Of a stretch of DNA of 64,000 bases, positions 23,428 to 33,351 are shown one piece after another; positions within the stretch are counted from its first letter, which is position 1, and each line of letters opens with the position of its first letter. The translations under genes and the position numbers were made by a program. Under the pieces are notes generated by a model, which saw only the letters and a list, made by a program, of their open reading frames with translations, ran no database searches and was not told the origin of the DNA. The stretch is from Epiperipatus broadwayi (Eukaryota > Onychophora > Udeonychophora > Euonychophora > Peripatidae). The stretch is from assembly GCA_028023455.1 (NCBI GenBank), contig JAQFVV010006272.1:1440586-1504585 (forward strand), written 5' to 3'.

Positions 23428-24095
23428 TTATCTTTGCGATGTCTTCATTCCTCCTAATCTACATCTCTCTATACTTCTTTGAGTGGTCTGAAGTCTCTGC
23501 AATGATCTTCTATTAAGTGTCCAAGACTCAGATCCATAAGTAAGAAATGGTAAAACACATTTATTAAAAACCTTCCTTTTCAAACACATAAGCATATTTC
23601 CTTTTAATATTGTTTCTACCAAACCAACCTAAGTTGATTAATATTATCTATTATGTATCCATCTTTAATAATAATCTGACCAAGGTTTTTATAGCTGTTA
23701 ACTTCTTCTGACTTTTCACAATCAATCTTTATTTTCATCTTTGGAGAAAATCCATGGAAAATTACTTTAGTCATTTTAACATTTACCTTTAGACCTACTT
23801 TCTTACTTTCATCTGATAACTCTTGCAACAATATCACCTTCAAACTCTAAATGACTTCAATAATATCCATTTAATTTTACTCCTTTAGCTTCCCATTTCA
23901 ATCCACAAATACTTCTTGCAGCACTCCTATAAAAAGTTTTGGAGATATGGAGTCACACTGTTTTACATTCTTCTCAATGGTAACCTTCCTAATATGATTA
24001 TGTAATCTAATTGTATCTGTTGCATTTTTATAAATATTCTTCAGAATGTGACAATATCCTGTGTCTATACCTTGATGGTGCAATGTGTTACTCAC
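23428..24095 (-). pseudogene. RTE reverse transcriptase fragment, catalytic FADD deleted
   Basis: The interval 24095-23898 carries the (R)QGDxxSPKLF-type RT motif as QCDSISPKLF, and 23843-23428 carries ESKKVGLKVNVKMTK, the YLGQ-equivalent NSYKNLGQII and LPFLTYGSESWTLNRR. Between them, where copies 1 and 3 encode FADDVV, the sequence jumps from the SHL context to LLQELSDESKK with the FADD segment missing. The loss of the catalytic aspartates, with several stops, makes it non-functional. Confidence 0.75.
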
Positions 24096-25522
24096 TGAAG
24101 AAATGCTTATAAAATCAAATGCCTTTTTTGTAATCTACAAATCCAAAGTATAATGGCAATTCATATTCATTGGTCCTTACTATAACTTCTCTCTCAATAC
24201 TTGGATATGATCTAGTATACTAAAACCACTTTTAAATTCAGCTTGTTTTTTTGGTTGGTTAAAATCCAATGTTCTCTGTAGAAATCCAAAGTCTTTTGTA
24301 GATGAGTTGTAATTATCTTAGTAAAAAATTTGTACAAAACTGATAGGTTTGTAATTTCTCATATATTCGTTATCATCTTTTGTAATATTACTATTAATAT
24401 TGCATTCTTCCAATCATCTAGTAAAACTTTATCATTTAAACATTTGGTTTATAACTTTGCCAAAGTTTTTTCTATTACTTCACCTGTTTCTTTTAATATA
24501 TCAATTATAATTCCATCATTATCTGGAGCTTTTCTCTTCTTCATAAATTTAATTGCATGTCTCATTTCTTAATTTAAAATCCTGAGCAATTCAGAAGATA
24601 TAATAAATGCAGATACTTGTTCTTTATTATATAATTCTTAATAGAACTCTGTTACCCATTTCATGATAACATCTCTCTTTTTCTTACCAAATCCAAAATA
24701 TTGTTTACAATCTTGAGACTTTTATTCTCTTCCACAGCTAACATTGCTAGTTTACAATTATACTTCCTTATATCATTATCACACAATTTGACAAAATTCA
24801 AGATATTCAATCCTTCTTAATGCATCATTTTTATATATCTTCATATTCCTTCTTTTCTTCATAAATTCTCTAGTCTCAGTAGAAAATTTCCTGGTCAATT
24901 GCTTCTTTTTTCTACCAGCTATCATTGTTGCAGTTTTTAAAAGTGTATCAGTTATTTTCCTATTAATTTCATTAAAATCTGAATCGTATTCAAAATCAAC
25001 TAATACTTGAAAACGATTTTCAAGTTCTAATTTAAATTCATTAGAATGTTTCTGAAGATTAGAAATATCAACAGTAAATATTGTTTTTCTTAATAACTTC
25101 TGTCTCTCTATTTTTGTATTAACACATGATCACTTCATATGTTGAATTTATTAAGAACATTACAATCTATTAGTCTAAATATAATCCAATTCTGTTACAC
25201 CTTCATTTGGATCATTCCATGTCTATTTCCTTTTAGTATTTTTCTCAAAAAAAGAATTCATAATATAAAGTTTTTATTTTTCTGCAAACTCCACAAGTCT
25301 ATGCCCTCTCTTATTTGTATTACCATAACCAAATTCACATACAGCACTTTCATCTTCATTTGTTCACCAATTCTAGCATTAAAGTCTCCCAAAACAATTT
25401 TAAAATGTTATTTAGTCTGAACAAAAGCCTTTTATACATCCATATAATAATCTTCTATTACATCATCACAATGAGAACTTGTTGGGGCATAAACCTGAAT
25501 TATCTGCATTGGGTATCTGTTA

Positions 25523-25790
25523 TTAAGTTGAATAACTAATGTTGCTACTCTTGTCTAATACACCATCAATCTCCACAATGTTGTTCATCCACTTTTTATT
25601 TATAATGACTCCTACTCCTCTTATACTTCCAATATTTGTGACTTTGTAGTAGAGTACATGACTAGTTTTTAAATCAATTGTCTCTTGACCTTTTCTTCTA
25701 ACTTCACAAAGTACAATAATGTCCCATTTAATATAAGACAGTTCTTCCAATTATTGTATTCTTCCTTCACTTGAAAGTGATCTGCAGTTG
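25523..25790 (-). pseudogene. RTE APE-type endonuclease fragment
   Basis: The minus frame encodes MYNCRSLSSEGRI, then LEELSYIKWDIIVLCEVRRKG and VGVIINKKWMN. The order matches the N-terminal part of the apurinic-endonuclease domain, including the E of the 'LCE' catalytic block and the 'GVGxxxxKK' strand. A stop separates the first two pieces, and the domain decays after about residue 75. It would have nicked target DNA for priming in an active copy. Confidence 0.75.
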
Positions 25791-25960
25791 TACATACCTA
25801 AATAAAAAGTCATCATCAAATGACAGCCTGGGGCTGCAATCAGGGAATTCTTACCAACCTCCACCTTTGGCCACCAACCATTGCCTTGACTGGTGACTTT
25901 ACAGCTTTCTCAGAATAAGGACCGTCAGGAATAATACACTTCTCAATTGATAAATTAATA

Positions 25961-27109
25961 ATATAATGTAATAGTACTACCAAACATTCAGTACAATCCT
26001 TGATAATAAAATTAGGAATATTATCATATTTTATACTACTAATAATAATAATAACAAAGAAGATCAATTATTAGCTGAAGTTAAATAATAAAATATTTTC
26101 CAAATTGAAAGTGATTATATGGATAATTAAATTAATATAAATGAGAAATGTTGATGGCAACCAGTACTTACACTTTAGACTATCAGCTATTCAGATTATC
26201 CAAGTAATTTGTGCATCAGCATACTAATAATACTGAATGGAGAAGCATAGAAAGAAATTGAAAAAAACTGCATAATTCACCAATATTTAACAAGTCAAAG
26301 TCAGTCACCCATAACCAATTGCTTTAATGTACAGAACCATATTATCATAATTCAAATCTATTTCTAAATATGCTTTACTTCAACTTAATGGATAAAAATA
26401 CCTAAATAATGGTTAATTATTTTTTTGAATTATTTTCTTCCAACCATATAATCTTACAGTAAGTGTGAAAAAAGAATATTCAGATAAACTTTCAAAATGG
26501 TCACTGCTTGCTAAATCTGAGTTTGGAAACTGATAAACATGTCTCCCGGAAAGCCCATGCACATAAAAATGCTGATGATAAACTTGATCATCTAATGATC
26601 ATATCATACATTAAATATTCATTATGTACTGAAGACACAACTACTAAACTAAAAGATCATTAGTAAAAATGGTAAACACCAATATTTTATTCTTCCAGCA
26701 CAATAATGGTCAGGACATAAACAAATAATCTTATCATTGATTTATACTTCTTGATTTCTTAATATATGACCTCAGTGAAGTAATATCAATGAATGAGTTA
26801 TATTTACCAAGTAATAATAACTCTTAATCAATCATCTGACCTGACCATAAAATTGTCTAGTATAAATCAACTTTATTTCCTTTGAGAGTAAGAATGTTTG
26901 CCTCTGCATTATTTATTGAAGGCAAATGTCTATCCCTATTATTTATTAAAAATTGTTCTATCACAGTAACTTATCTATAGTCTAGCACAAATGAGTGTTT
27001 GGATTTCTTTTTCATAAATTAGATAATCCCAGATCACATACATAAGAATAATATATATATATATGTAATGATATTATTATTCGATGTCTGTATTTTTAAA
27101 GCAATATAT
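25961..27109. other. AT-rich DNA, no gene seen
   Basis: Nothing recognisable. Short frames on both strands lack family motifs. Confidence 0.5.
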
Positions 27110-27775
27110 GTAATTATATAACTGGATATTTGTAAATACACAAATTAAATAATTAAAAATTTTATCCACTTAGGAGTGCTTTCGATTATCCCAGTAATCT
27201 TTGTCAACTAAAGCTTTGAAATGCTAACTTTCCCACAATTCTGTGACCTTAACGTTTCCTGCTTGCCTGTTAATTAAGTCATGTTTATATTTGTATTGTA
27301 ACAGACGGAGTACGAATACAAGAGATAATGCAATATAGTGTTAGTTGCGAGTGTTGATAGGGAGTGACTGTGTATATGCGAAAAGATGTATAAATAGCCA
27401 TTCGAACCCTGTTACAAAGAGTGTGAAAGTAATGCGTAATCTGTTAAAGGCTGGACGGTATGGTTATATAAATATTGTTTATGTGTGTTATTATAAGGTG
27501 TGTATATGTATTAACAGTTATATGTGGGATTGACGAGAGGCAATTATATACAGAGTTGTATAAATTTGTTATTGATTATACATATATATTTTGTTGTTCG
27601 TTAATTTTTTTAAATTCTACTTTTTAATAATATTGGCGGTAACACGTGTTTCTTGATGAATCTATTGAACATATAAAGCTACAGAAATAGAAATGAATCA
27701 GTTGCTGTGGGAAGTTTGAGTTAATGACTGTAGTCAAGAAGTCTGAGAACTGGTCAAGTTGGTATTTTGGAAACA

Positions 27776-27880
27776 ATGGAAGGTCCGGTCTGCGGCATAC
27801 GAATATACAAGGGAAAATGCGATGTTAAAGAGTGTAAAAGAAAAGAACTATTTTGCTCTCAAAAATATAGTGGTGATTAG
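27776..27880 (+). CDS. Short Cys-rich reading frame, unknown
   Basis: A 34-codon frame starts at ATG 27776 (MEGPVCGIRIYKGKCDVK..) with four cysteines and many lysines, ending at TAG 27878-27880; the frame is open upstream for 14 more codons. It lies inside the LTR-like insertion. Codon content is protein-like, but it is short and has no recognised family. It may be chance or the remnant of a captured exon. Confidence 0.15.
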   Translation: MEGPVCGIRIYKGKCDVKECKRKELFCSQKYSGD

Positions 27881-28670
27881 ACGGAAAGGAAAAGACATGG
27901 CTCGGATTTCGGATTGCATTAACGTATAATTAATTAGGAAGTTTTATTAATATTCCCATCAAAATGTTGGGGTAATTAAATAGTGTGAGTTTCGTTAAAG
28001 TGGCCCAGTGGATTGTAATTGTAGAACTCACCTGAATCGGATTTATTAAATTTGCTGTTTAAAATCTATCAAGTGTAATGGCGGCGAAGCACCTTTGACA
28101 AATTGGACCTCTTAAGCGAGCGAAATCATCTACTCCACCTCTATAATAAACTATTTGGCATCACATTGCGGACTGTTTACCATCCTTAAGATCGACAAAT
28201 ATCGATAAGGCCAGTATTTCTTTAGAATTATAAATGTGCGGACTGTTAGCTTTGACCACGAGGACATTCAATCGTAATTAAGGTAAATTGACCTTTTCTC
28301 TATATATGTGTTCAATAGATGTGTAGTAATGAAGGGACTTGTGTTACTTCTATATTAAATACCATAATAAATCTTGTTTAAATTAAATTAAATAAAAACA
28401 TTAAATAAACAACTCTGATGTATAATTGCACTCTTTTGTTGATATATATATGAATCATATATGTGTGTACTGGAATAAATGGGTTGTGCGCATGAATATT
28501 AAGATATGTATATGCGTGTATAAAACTTAGAATTTAATGGTAACTAGTGTAGTAGCGTATAGCTTAATTGTTATAACTTCTGGGCTAGAGTAATAGATTT
28601 ATAACAGGTAAATTATAGTGTAGTATACATATATATAGGTGATGTAATCGGGAATTGTCTTTGCTTTGTT

Positions 28671-28733
28671 CTCTAGTTAGACCATGTTCCCCAGACCTTG
28701 AGATTGAGCTAGTCTGGATGCGCTACCCTAGAG
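28671..28733. repeat. Nested two-stem structure
   Basis: The outer stem pairs CTCTAG (28671-28676) with CTAGAG (28728-28733); the inner stem pairs CCAGAC (28691-28696) with GTCTGG (28712-28717). The region is locally G+C-rich inside the LTR-like insertion. It has no hammerhead core and no good tRNA boxes. Confidence 0.4.
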
Positions 28734-28911
28734 ATATATATACAGAACCCTTATTTATGTTTTCGATGAGTATAATTCTTATCAAAGTGTAAGATTGGCA
28801 CTTGAGATGGAATTTATCCCATGCTCATAAATATACTTACTCGAAGCTGCGGGAAAGAACGTATACATGCGTGAATTATAGAACAAGATTATGGGTAGGC
28901 GCTTACAGTAT

Positions 28912-29170
28912 ATTAGCATAACTTTCTTTATTTTTCTTTTATTGTTATTTTTTCCAATTTGCAATATTTTTACATTGTTAAAATTGAAGTCAAAGCCATA
29001 AATACATGATTTATTATGTCGTAAAAAACAGATGCTGAAATATTATCTACTATGCAATTTTGTTTCGATTTCTGAACTCGTTTTAATAATATCAAGTGTT
29101 CTTTAGTTCTTTTTTCAAAAGTACATCTAGATTCACCTATATATCCACTGCCACACCTACATATCCATTT
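28912..29170 (-). pseudogene. PLE GIY-YIG fragment, locus 2 left arm
   Basis: The minus strand reads CRCGSGYIGESRC then EKRTKEHLILLKR (about 29165-29085), the YIG half of the GIY-YIG nuclease followed by its conserved basic/EH segment, and then VFYDIINHVFMALTSI. The match to PLE families is by motif. The RT domain upstream is absent. The open frame is short, and the copy is split from its 3' end by the 1.6-kb insertion. Confidence 0.7.
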
Positions 29171-29224
29171 ATAAATGACACAATTTTTATTTTAAATGAG
29201 GTTTTACCTTTGGAGTTATTTATT

Positions 29225-29585
29225 AATTTGTTTAAACAAAATCGTGTAGTAGATAATAATATTTCAGCATGTTTTTTTACGACCATAATAAACCATGTAT
29301 TTATGGTTTTGACTTCAATTTTAACAATGTAAAAATATTGCAAATTGAAAAAAATAACAATAAAAGAAAAATAAAGGAAGCTATGCTAATATACAAATAT
29401 AAACTTGACTCAATTAACAGGCAAGCAGCAAACGTTAAGATCATGGAATTGTGGGAAAGTTAGCATTTCAAAGCTTTAGTTGACAAAGGTTACTGGCATA
29501 ATCGAAAGCATTCCTAAGTGAATAAAATTTTTAATTATTTAGTTACTGTATTTACAAATATTCAGTTATATAATTATATATATAT
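29225..29585 (+). pseudogene. PLE C-terminal fragment, locus 2 right arm
   Basis: The plus-strand text around 29269-29463 (YGFDFNFNNVKILQI, then ENNNKRKIKEAMLI.) mirrors the left arm and continues through DSINRQAANVKI, the end of the PLE protein, to its non-coding 3' end near 29585. The GIY-YIG core is missing because this copy starts further 3' than its partner. A frameshift near 29265 leaves only a partial open frame. Confidence 0.6.
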
Positions 29586-30132
29586 GTGTGTGTATGCGTG
29601 TTATGCAATCAAATTGAAAATTAAATAAAGAATGAATACTATTACTTTTAATTATTTAATGAATTAAAAAAAATTAAAAATCAAAGTATATGCAAATTAC
29701 ACTTCATTATATATCAAATACTTTGAGTAACCCTTACATAGTGAATGCATCCATGAATTTATATATTGGACTATTTCCATCAACTAATATAAAGTATTGA
29801 AGATCCTTAGAAAAATATAATTATGTAAATATTCCAATTACATTCTACTATTAATAATAGCACACAGGTTAGTATATGCACAATGTTTCAAGAGATATTA
29901 TTCTCCTCTCTTCTGCAGGTAGTGCTGACCTAACCAGTTACAGTACTAGCATGGGAATCAAATCTGGATCCTTAGCTTCTTAAATATTGAGATACTGAGT
30001 TATCCTGTCAAAGGCAACAATCAATAGAAATTTCATATACTTATCTATGTGCTTCCACTTGATTTCTCCACTTTTTCCTAAGTTAGAGATTCCCATACAT
30101 AATGTATAGTTTCACTAAGTTGACTTATAGGC

Positions 30133-30390
30133 TTGTTCACCATTGTCATGCAAGCCACTTCTTTGAGTTTTCTTTTTTATACCCTTTCCTCTCTATCCAA
30201 TATTTTTGCATTTTCCCACCTGAACATTGTTCATTGGTGCAGAAACTGCTTTCTCTCTTCTAATCATCAATTTGTGCTCTTGCAATTGCTTTTCAATGGA
30301 GCATTTGGTCTCACCAATATATATTCATTCACATGGTATTTCCTAGAAGCAGTTTTTACATTTCACATTTAAGCTTTGTAGATGTTAGAA
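30133..30390 (-). pseudogene. PLE GIY-YIG fragment, locus 3 left arm
   Basis: The minus strand encodes IPCE.IYIGETKCSIEK and QLQEHKLMIRRE (about 30350-30240), then APMNNVQVGKCKNIG. YIG plus the downstream EH and basic residues identify the PLE nuclease. Stops lie before and inside the motif. The equivalent right-arm protein confirms the reading. Confidence 0.7.
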
Positions 30391-30574
30391 TTCATTGTAA
30401 TGTGGTATAGCTCTGGAAAGCTGTTCTGAAATCATACTGATTTGATTTTCCTTAATTTGTCAAATATTTTTGGTATATATAGATGCACTACAGTACCAAT
30501 AATTGTTTTTATGGCTCTTTTTGTATAACATCAGAAGAGCTTTCCAGAACCATATCACACTACAAGAAATTCTA

Positions 30575-30895
30575 ACATCTACAAAGCCTGAACTTGAAAT
30601 GCTACTATAAAATACCATGTCAATGTGGACATATGTATATTGGTGAGACCAAGTGCCTCATTGAAAAGTGATTGCAAGAGCACAAAATGATAATTATAAA
30701 AAAGAAAACAGATGTGCCTAAGGTATCAGACCATGTACATACCAATGAACATGTGTTCAATTAGAAAATACAAAAATATTGGATAGAGAGGACAAGGTAC
30801 AAAAAAATGCAAAGAAGCTGCTCACATTATGATACTGTACAACCTCAAAGTCAACCTAAACCACTAATTAACTTTGCTTGTATGAAAAAATGAAT
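30575..30895 (+). pseudogene. PLE GIY-YIG fragment, locus 3 right arm
   Basis: The plus strand encodes KIPCQCGHMYIGETKC, then LQEHKMIIIKKKT, SDHVHTNEHVFN and KIQKYWIERTRY, in that order; this covers the Cys pair, the YIG core, the His-rich segment and the tail. It is the best-preserved GIY-YIG reading in the window. Stops after LIEK and VFN break the frame. The RT part is absent. Confidence 0.75.
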
Positions 30896-30948
30896 AAATC
30901 AGGAGGAAGCTCATAGATAAGTATATGAAATTTCTACTAACTGTTGCC

Positions 30949-31035
30949 TTAGGCAAAATGGTTAAGTTTGTTAGAGTCTTACCTTAAAATTCAATATTAA
31001 AGAATCTAAGAGACCAGTTTCAATTCTCCTGCCAA
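30949..31035 (+). other. tRNA-like segment in PLE 3' end (right arm)
   Basis: An A-box-like TAGGCAAAATGG (30950-30961) and a B-box-like AGTTTCAATTCT (31016-31027) lie in the right order between the PLE coding remnant and its 3' end. The left arm (29953-30012, minus) has a better B box, GATTTGATTCCC, with tRNA-like spacing, and copy 4 has AGCTTCAATCCTC at 37721-37733. The shared position in three copies suggests a tRNA-derived domain fused to the element. Confidence 0.45.
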
Positions 31036-31225
31036 TACTGCCACTAGTTAGACTAGCATTACCTAAAGAAGAGAGGAGAATAATACTTCTCAAAATAATG
31101 TGCATATACTAACTTGTGTGCTATTGCTAACAGTTGAATGAAATTAGAATATTTAAATAAAGTTAAATATTTCTTTAAAGACACCCAATACTTAATATTA
31201 GATGATTAAAATAGTCCAATGTATA

Positions 31226-33349
31226 CAGGAAGTCGCTTAGTTATGAATTTTACAAACATTTCGCTATTACGTAATCGCTTTTGGACTTTAGATCTTTATC
31301 TATGCACATGATAAAAAAACTATTTACATACAATCGTAATTGAATCTTTTCTAAAGAAAGATAAACTTTGGAATTTAGAAAATAATTAAAAGTATATTTT
31401 AGAGAACAATAAAAACCTATACAAAATACAGTAAATCTTCCAATCTCTCAGACATTGATTACTTTTATTTTTAGCATTGTCACAGACTGTCTTGATTACT
31501 GCTTATTTTTAAAAGTAATTTGTGTGCGATTATGTTACATATACACTGTATATATTTCTGTTTGGTGAATTTTTTTTCATTCTTATTAATTAAAAACATA
31601 AGTGAGAAAAGAAATCAAGATCTCATAAATCCCAAACAGTCAAGACAAAAATGGATATAATTAGACATTCTGAAAAGGAAGAATCTTTTGCTTCAATGGC
31701 ACACGTTTATGTAATTTAAACCAATCAACAATATATACAATTGAGAAAAACAAGAACAAAATTAAGGAATATGTTAAAAATTGTGGAAATATTTCTTTCA
31801 AAGATTGTTTCAAAAAGATATGGCAGAGTAATGGATGAAATGGAGAAATCTTTGGCTTTATGGATTGAAGATCAAACATCAAAAAGACATCCCAGTGAGT
31901 TTATCAATTACTCAAGCTAAGGTTTTTAGTTTTCATGAAGATTGGAGGAAAAAATTATAAAAAGACTCTGCTGTTGATTTTGTAGCAAGCAATGCTTGGT
32001 TTCACAAATTTAAAATGAGATATTCTTTACATAATATTAAATGTACTTGGGAAGATGCCAGTGCAGATAAGAAAGCTGCCAGTGAATTTATTTCCACTTT
32101 CTCTAATATCATTAAAGATGGAGCTTATTTTCCATGCCTAGTCTTCAATGTAGATGAGACAGAATTATTTTGGAAAAAGATTCCTGCACATACATAATTA
32201 GCAAATGAAAAATCATTTTGCACCTGGGAATAAACCTTCTAAAAGATATAACATTGCTTCTTGGAGGTAATTTAGATGATGATTTAAAATTGAAGCCAAT
32301 GCTAATTTATCAGACAGAAAATCCTAGAGCATTGAAAGGAAACGATAAAAGAATGCTTCCAGTCATTTGGAAATCAAATGCTAAAGCTTGGGCTACTGAA
32401 TAGTTTTTTCAAGATTGGTTTTCTCATCATTCTGTGTCTTCTGTTAGGCAATACTGTAGTGAGAATAATTTACCATTTAAAACACTATTGCTTTTAGACA
32501 ATTCTCTTGGACATCCAAAATCCCTGCAAAATTTATATTCAGAAGTTAATGTTGTGTTTATCCCTCTCAATGCGATGAGTGAAATACAATCTAGGGACCA
32601 AACGGTGAAAGCTACTTTTAAGCAGTATTATATGAGAAGATTAATTACTCAAGAAATCAAGGCAATTGACAAGGAAGGTTGATCTATACTAAGAAATTTT
32701 TGGAAAAGTTATAATATATGGGAATGCAATATTAAATGTTATTGGAGCACGGGCTGAAATAAGAGTCACCAATGAAAGATTGTTGAAAAAATATATATCC
32801 ACAAATGATGAATACTTCTATGGGCATTGAAGAAACTCCTAAAGATATCACAAGCGAAATAGTTAATATAATGAATGAATTCAATTTAGATGTCATTGAT
32901 GAAGATATTGATGAGTTAATGCAATCTCACTCAGAACCTCTGTCAAATGACGAGATGAATGAAATGCAAAATGAAGAAAAACCTGACAACAAACTTATTG
33001 TTAAAAGTTGAAAATCAACAATATGAATGAAGTCTTCATGTATCTTAAGAAATTTTTGATCATCATGGAAGAATGTAATCCCAATAGAAAACGTATATCT
33101 CGTGTATGAAGGGCAATAAAAAAAGACACAGAATGTTACAGAATTCTTTATCAAGACAAAAAAAGGATACAATTCAATTAACTCTTGATAAATTTGTAAA
33201 CAAAACTCCAGATACTAATCAATAAAAAATAAATACTATATTTTGAAAATTATTTTTGATGTTTTTTTTACAGACCTTTACTTTCAAACAATTTCAACTT
33301 CCAAACACATGTCAGGAACCAAGTATGTTTGTAACTAGGGAACTGCCTC
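31226..33349 (+). mobile_element. Tigger/pogo-type DNA transposon, complete but inactive
   Basis: An element of 2,124 bp is bounded by imperfect terminal inverted repeats (CAGGAAGTCGCTTAGTTA at the left; the complement of TAACTAGGGAACTGCCTC at the right) and TA duplications at 31224-31225 and 33350-33351. Size, TA target and the single transposase fit the Tigger branch of the pogo group. Interior stops and frameshifts show it is dead. Confidence 0.85.
31651..33011 (+). pseudogene. Tigger-like DDE transposase pseudogene
   Basis: In broken plus-strand frames the order matches jerky/Tigger transposases: a degenerate N-terminal helix-turn-helix region (31651-31830), a CENPB-type segment (KSLALWIEDQTSKR near 31846), FHKFKMRYSL, the first catalytic Asp in FNVDET (about 32145), LLLGGN and a KPMLIYQTENPRALKG block, the second Asp in LLLDNSLGHP (about 32490; usual form LDNAPGHP), and the third in the IQSRDQTVKATF block (about 32587; usual form QPMDQ). 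An acidic C-terminal tail (DEDIDELMQSHSEPLS, about 32890-32945) follows. At least three stops or frameshifts (near 31915, 32196 and 32401) interrupt it. All three catalytic aspartates remain readable. Confidence 0.88.
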
Positions 33350-33351
33350 TA

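Larger units (their letters stand above)
22990..25960 (-). mobile_element. RTE-type non-LTR retrotransposon, near full length (copy 2)
   Basis: This minus-strand element of about 2.9 kb matches copies 1 and 3 over its 3' kilobase and extends to the 5' endonuclease. From 5' to 3': an APE-type endonuclease start (25790-25523, with YIKWDIIVLCEVRRKGQETI and RGVGVIINKKW), a degenerate central region, an RT palm fragment (24095-23898 with QCDSISPKLF), thumb/C-terminal text (NSYKNLGQIIIKDG; KCVLPFLTYGSESWTLNRR) and a C-terminus near 23200. Typical RTE elements are about 3 kb with a single endonuclease-RT ORF, which fits. Many frameshifts and stops show it is inactive. The 5' boundary is approximate. 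Confidence 0.85.
27297..28907. mobile_element. 1,611-bp LTR-like insertion with 4-bp target duplication
   Basis: The element starts TGTAACAGACGG and ends GGCGCTTACA, giving TGTAA/TTACA termini. It is flanked by GTAT on both sides (27293-27296 and 28908-28911). The undisturbed opposite PLE arm has a single GTAT at the same point, an internal empty-site control. TG...CA ends with a 4-bp duplication fit a Gypsy-like LTR, either solo or a small non-autonomous element. I see no internal LTR pair, pol domain or primer-binding site. Its base composition is richer in G+C than its surroundings. Confidence 0.75.
27110..29585. mobile_element. Penelope-like element, head-to-head inverted dimer (locus 2)
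   Basis: The right arm (about 29225-29585, plus) is matched in reverse complement by two pieces of the left arm: 28908-29085 and 27110-27296. Removing 27297-28907 restores a continuous left arm collinear with the right one, so the dimer predates that insertion. The centre (about 29086-29224) encodes the YIG part of a GIY-YIG domain on the minus strand. RT is absent; 3' ends point outward, as at the other two PLE palindromes. Confidence 0.8.
29815..31172. mobile_element. Penelope-like element, head-to-head inverted dimer (locus 3)
   Basis: The left arm (about 29815-30430, minus) and right arm (about 30531-31172, plus) are diverged inverted copies separated by a 100-bp spacer. Each encodes GIY-YIG text near the centre and a tRNA-like tract near the outer 3' end. 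A fourth single copy at 37385-37830 has the same 3' sequence. All are 5'-truncated without RT. The arms differ by many substitutions, indicating age. Confidence 0.8.

Noticed and set aside
27110-29585. Hammerhead core in PLE locus 2
   Set aside because: GAAACGTTAAGG occurs in the 3' region, but I find no CUGANGA at a workable distance on either strand.
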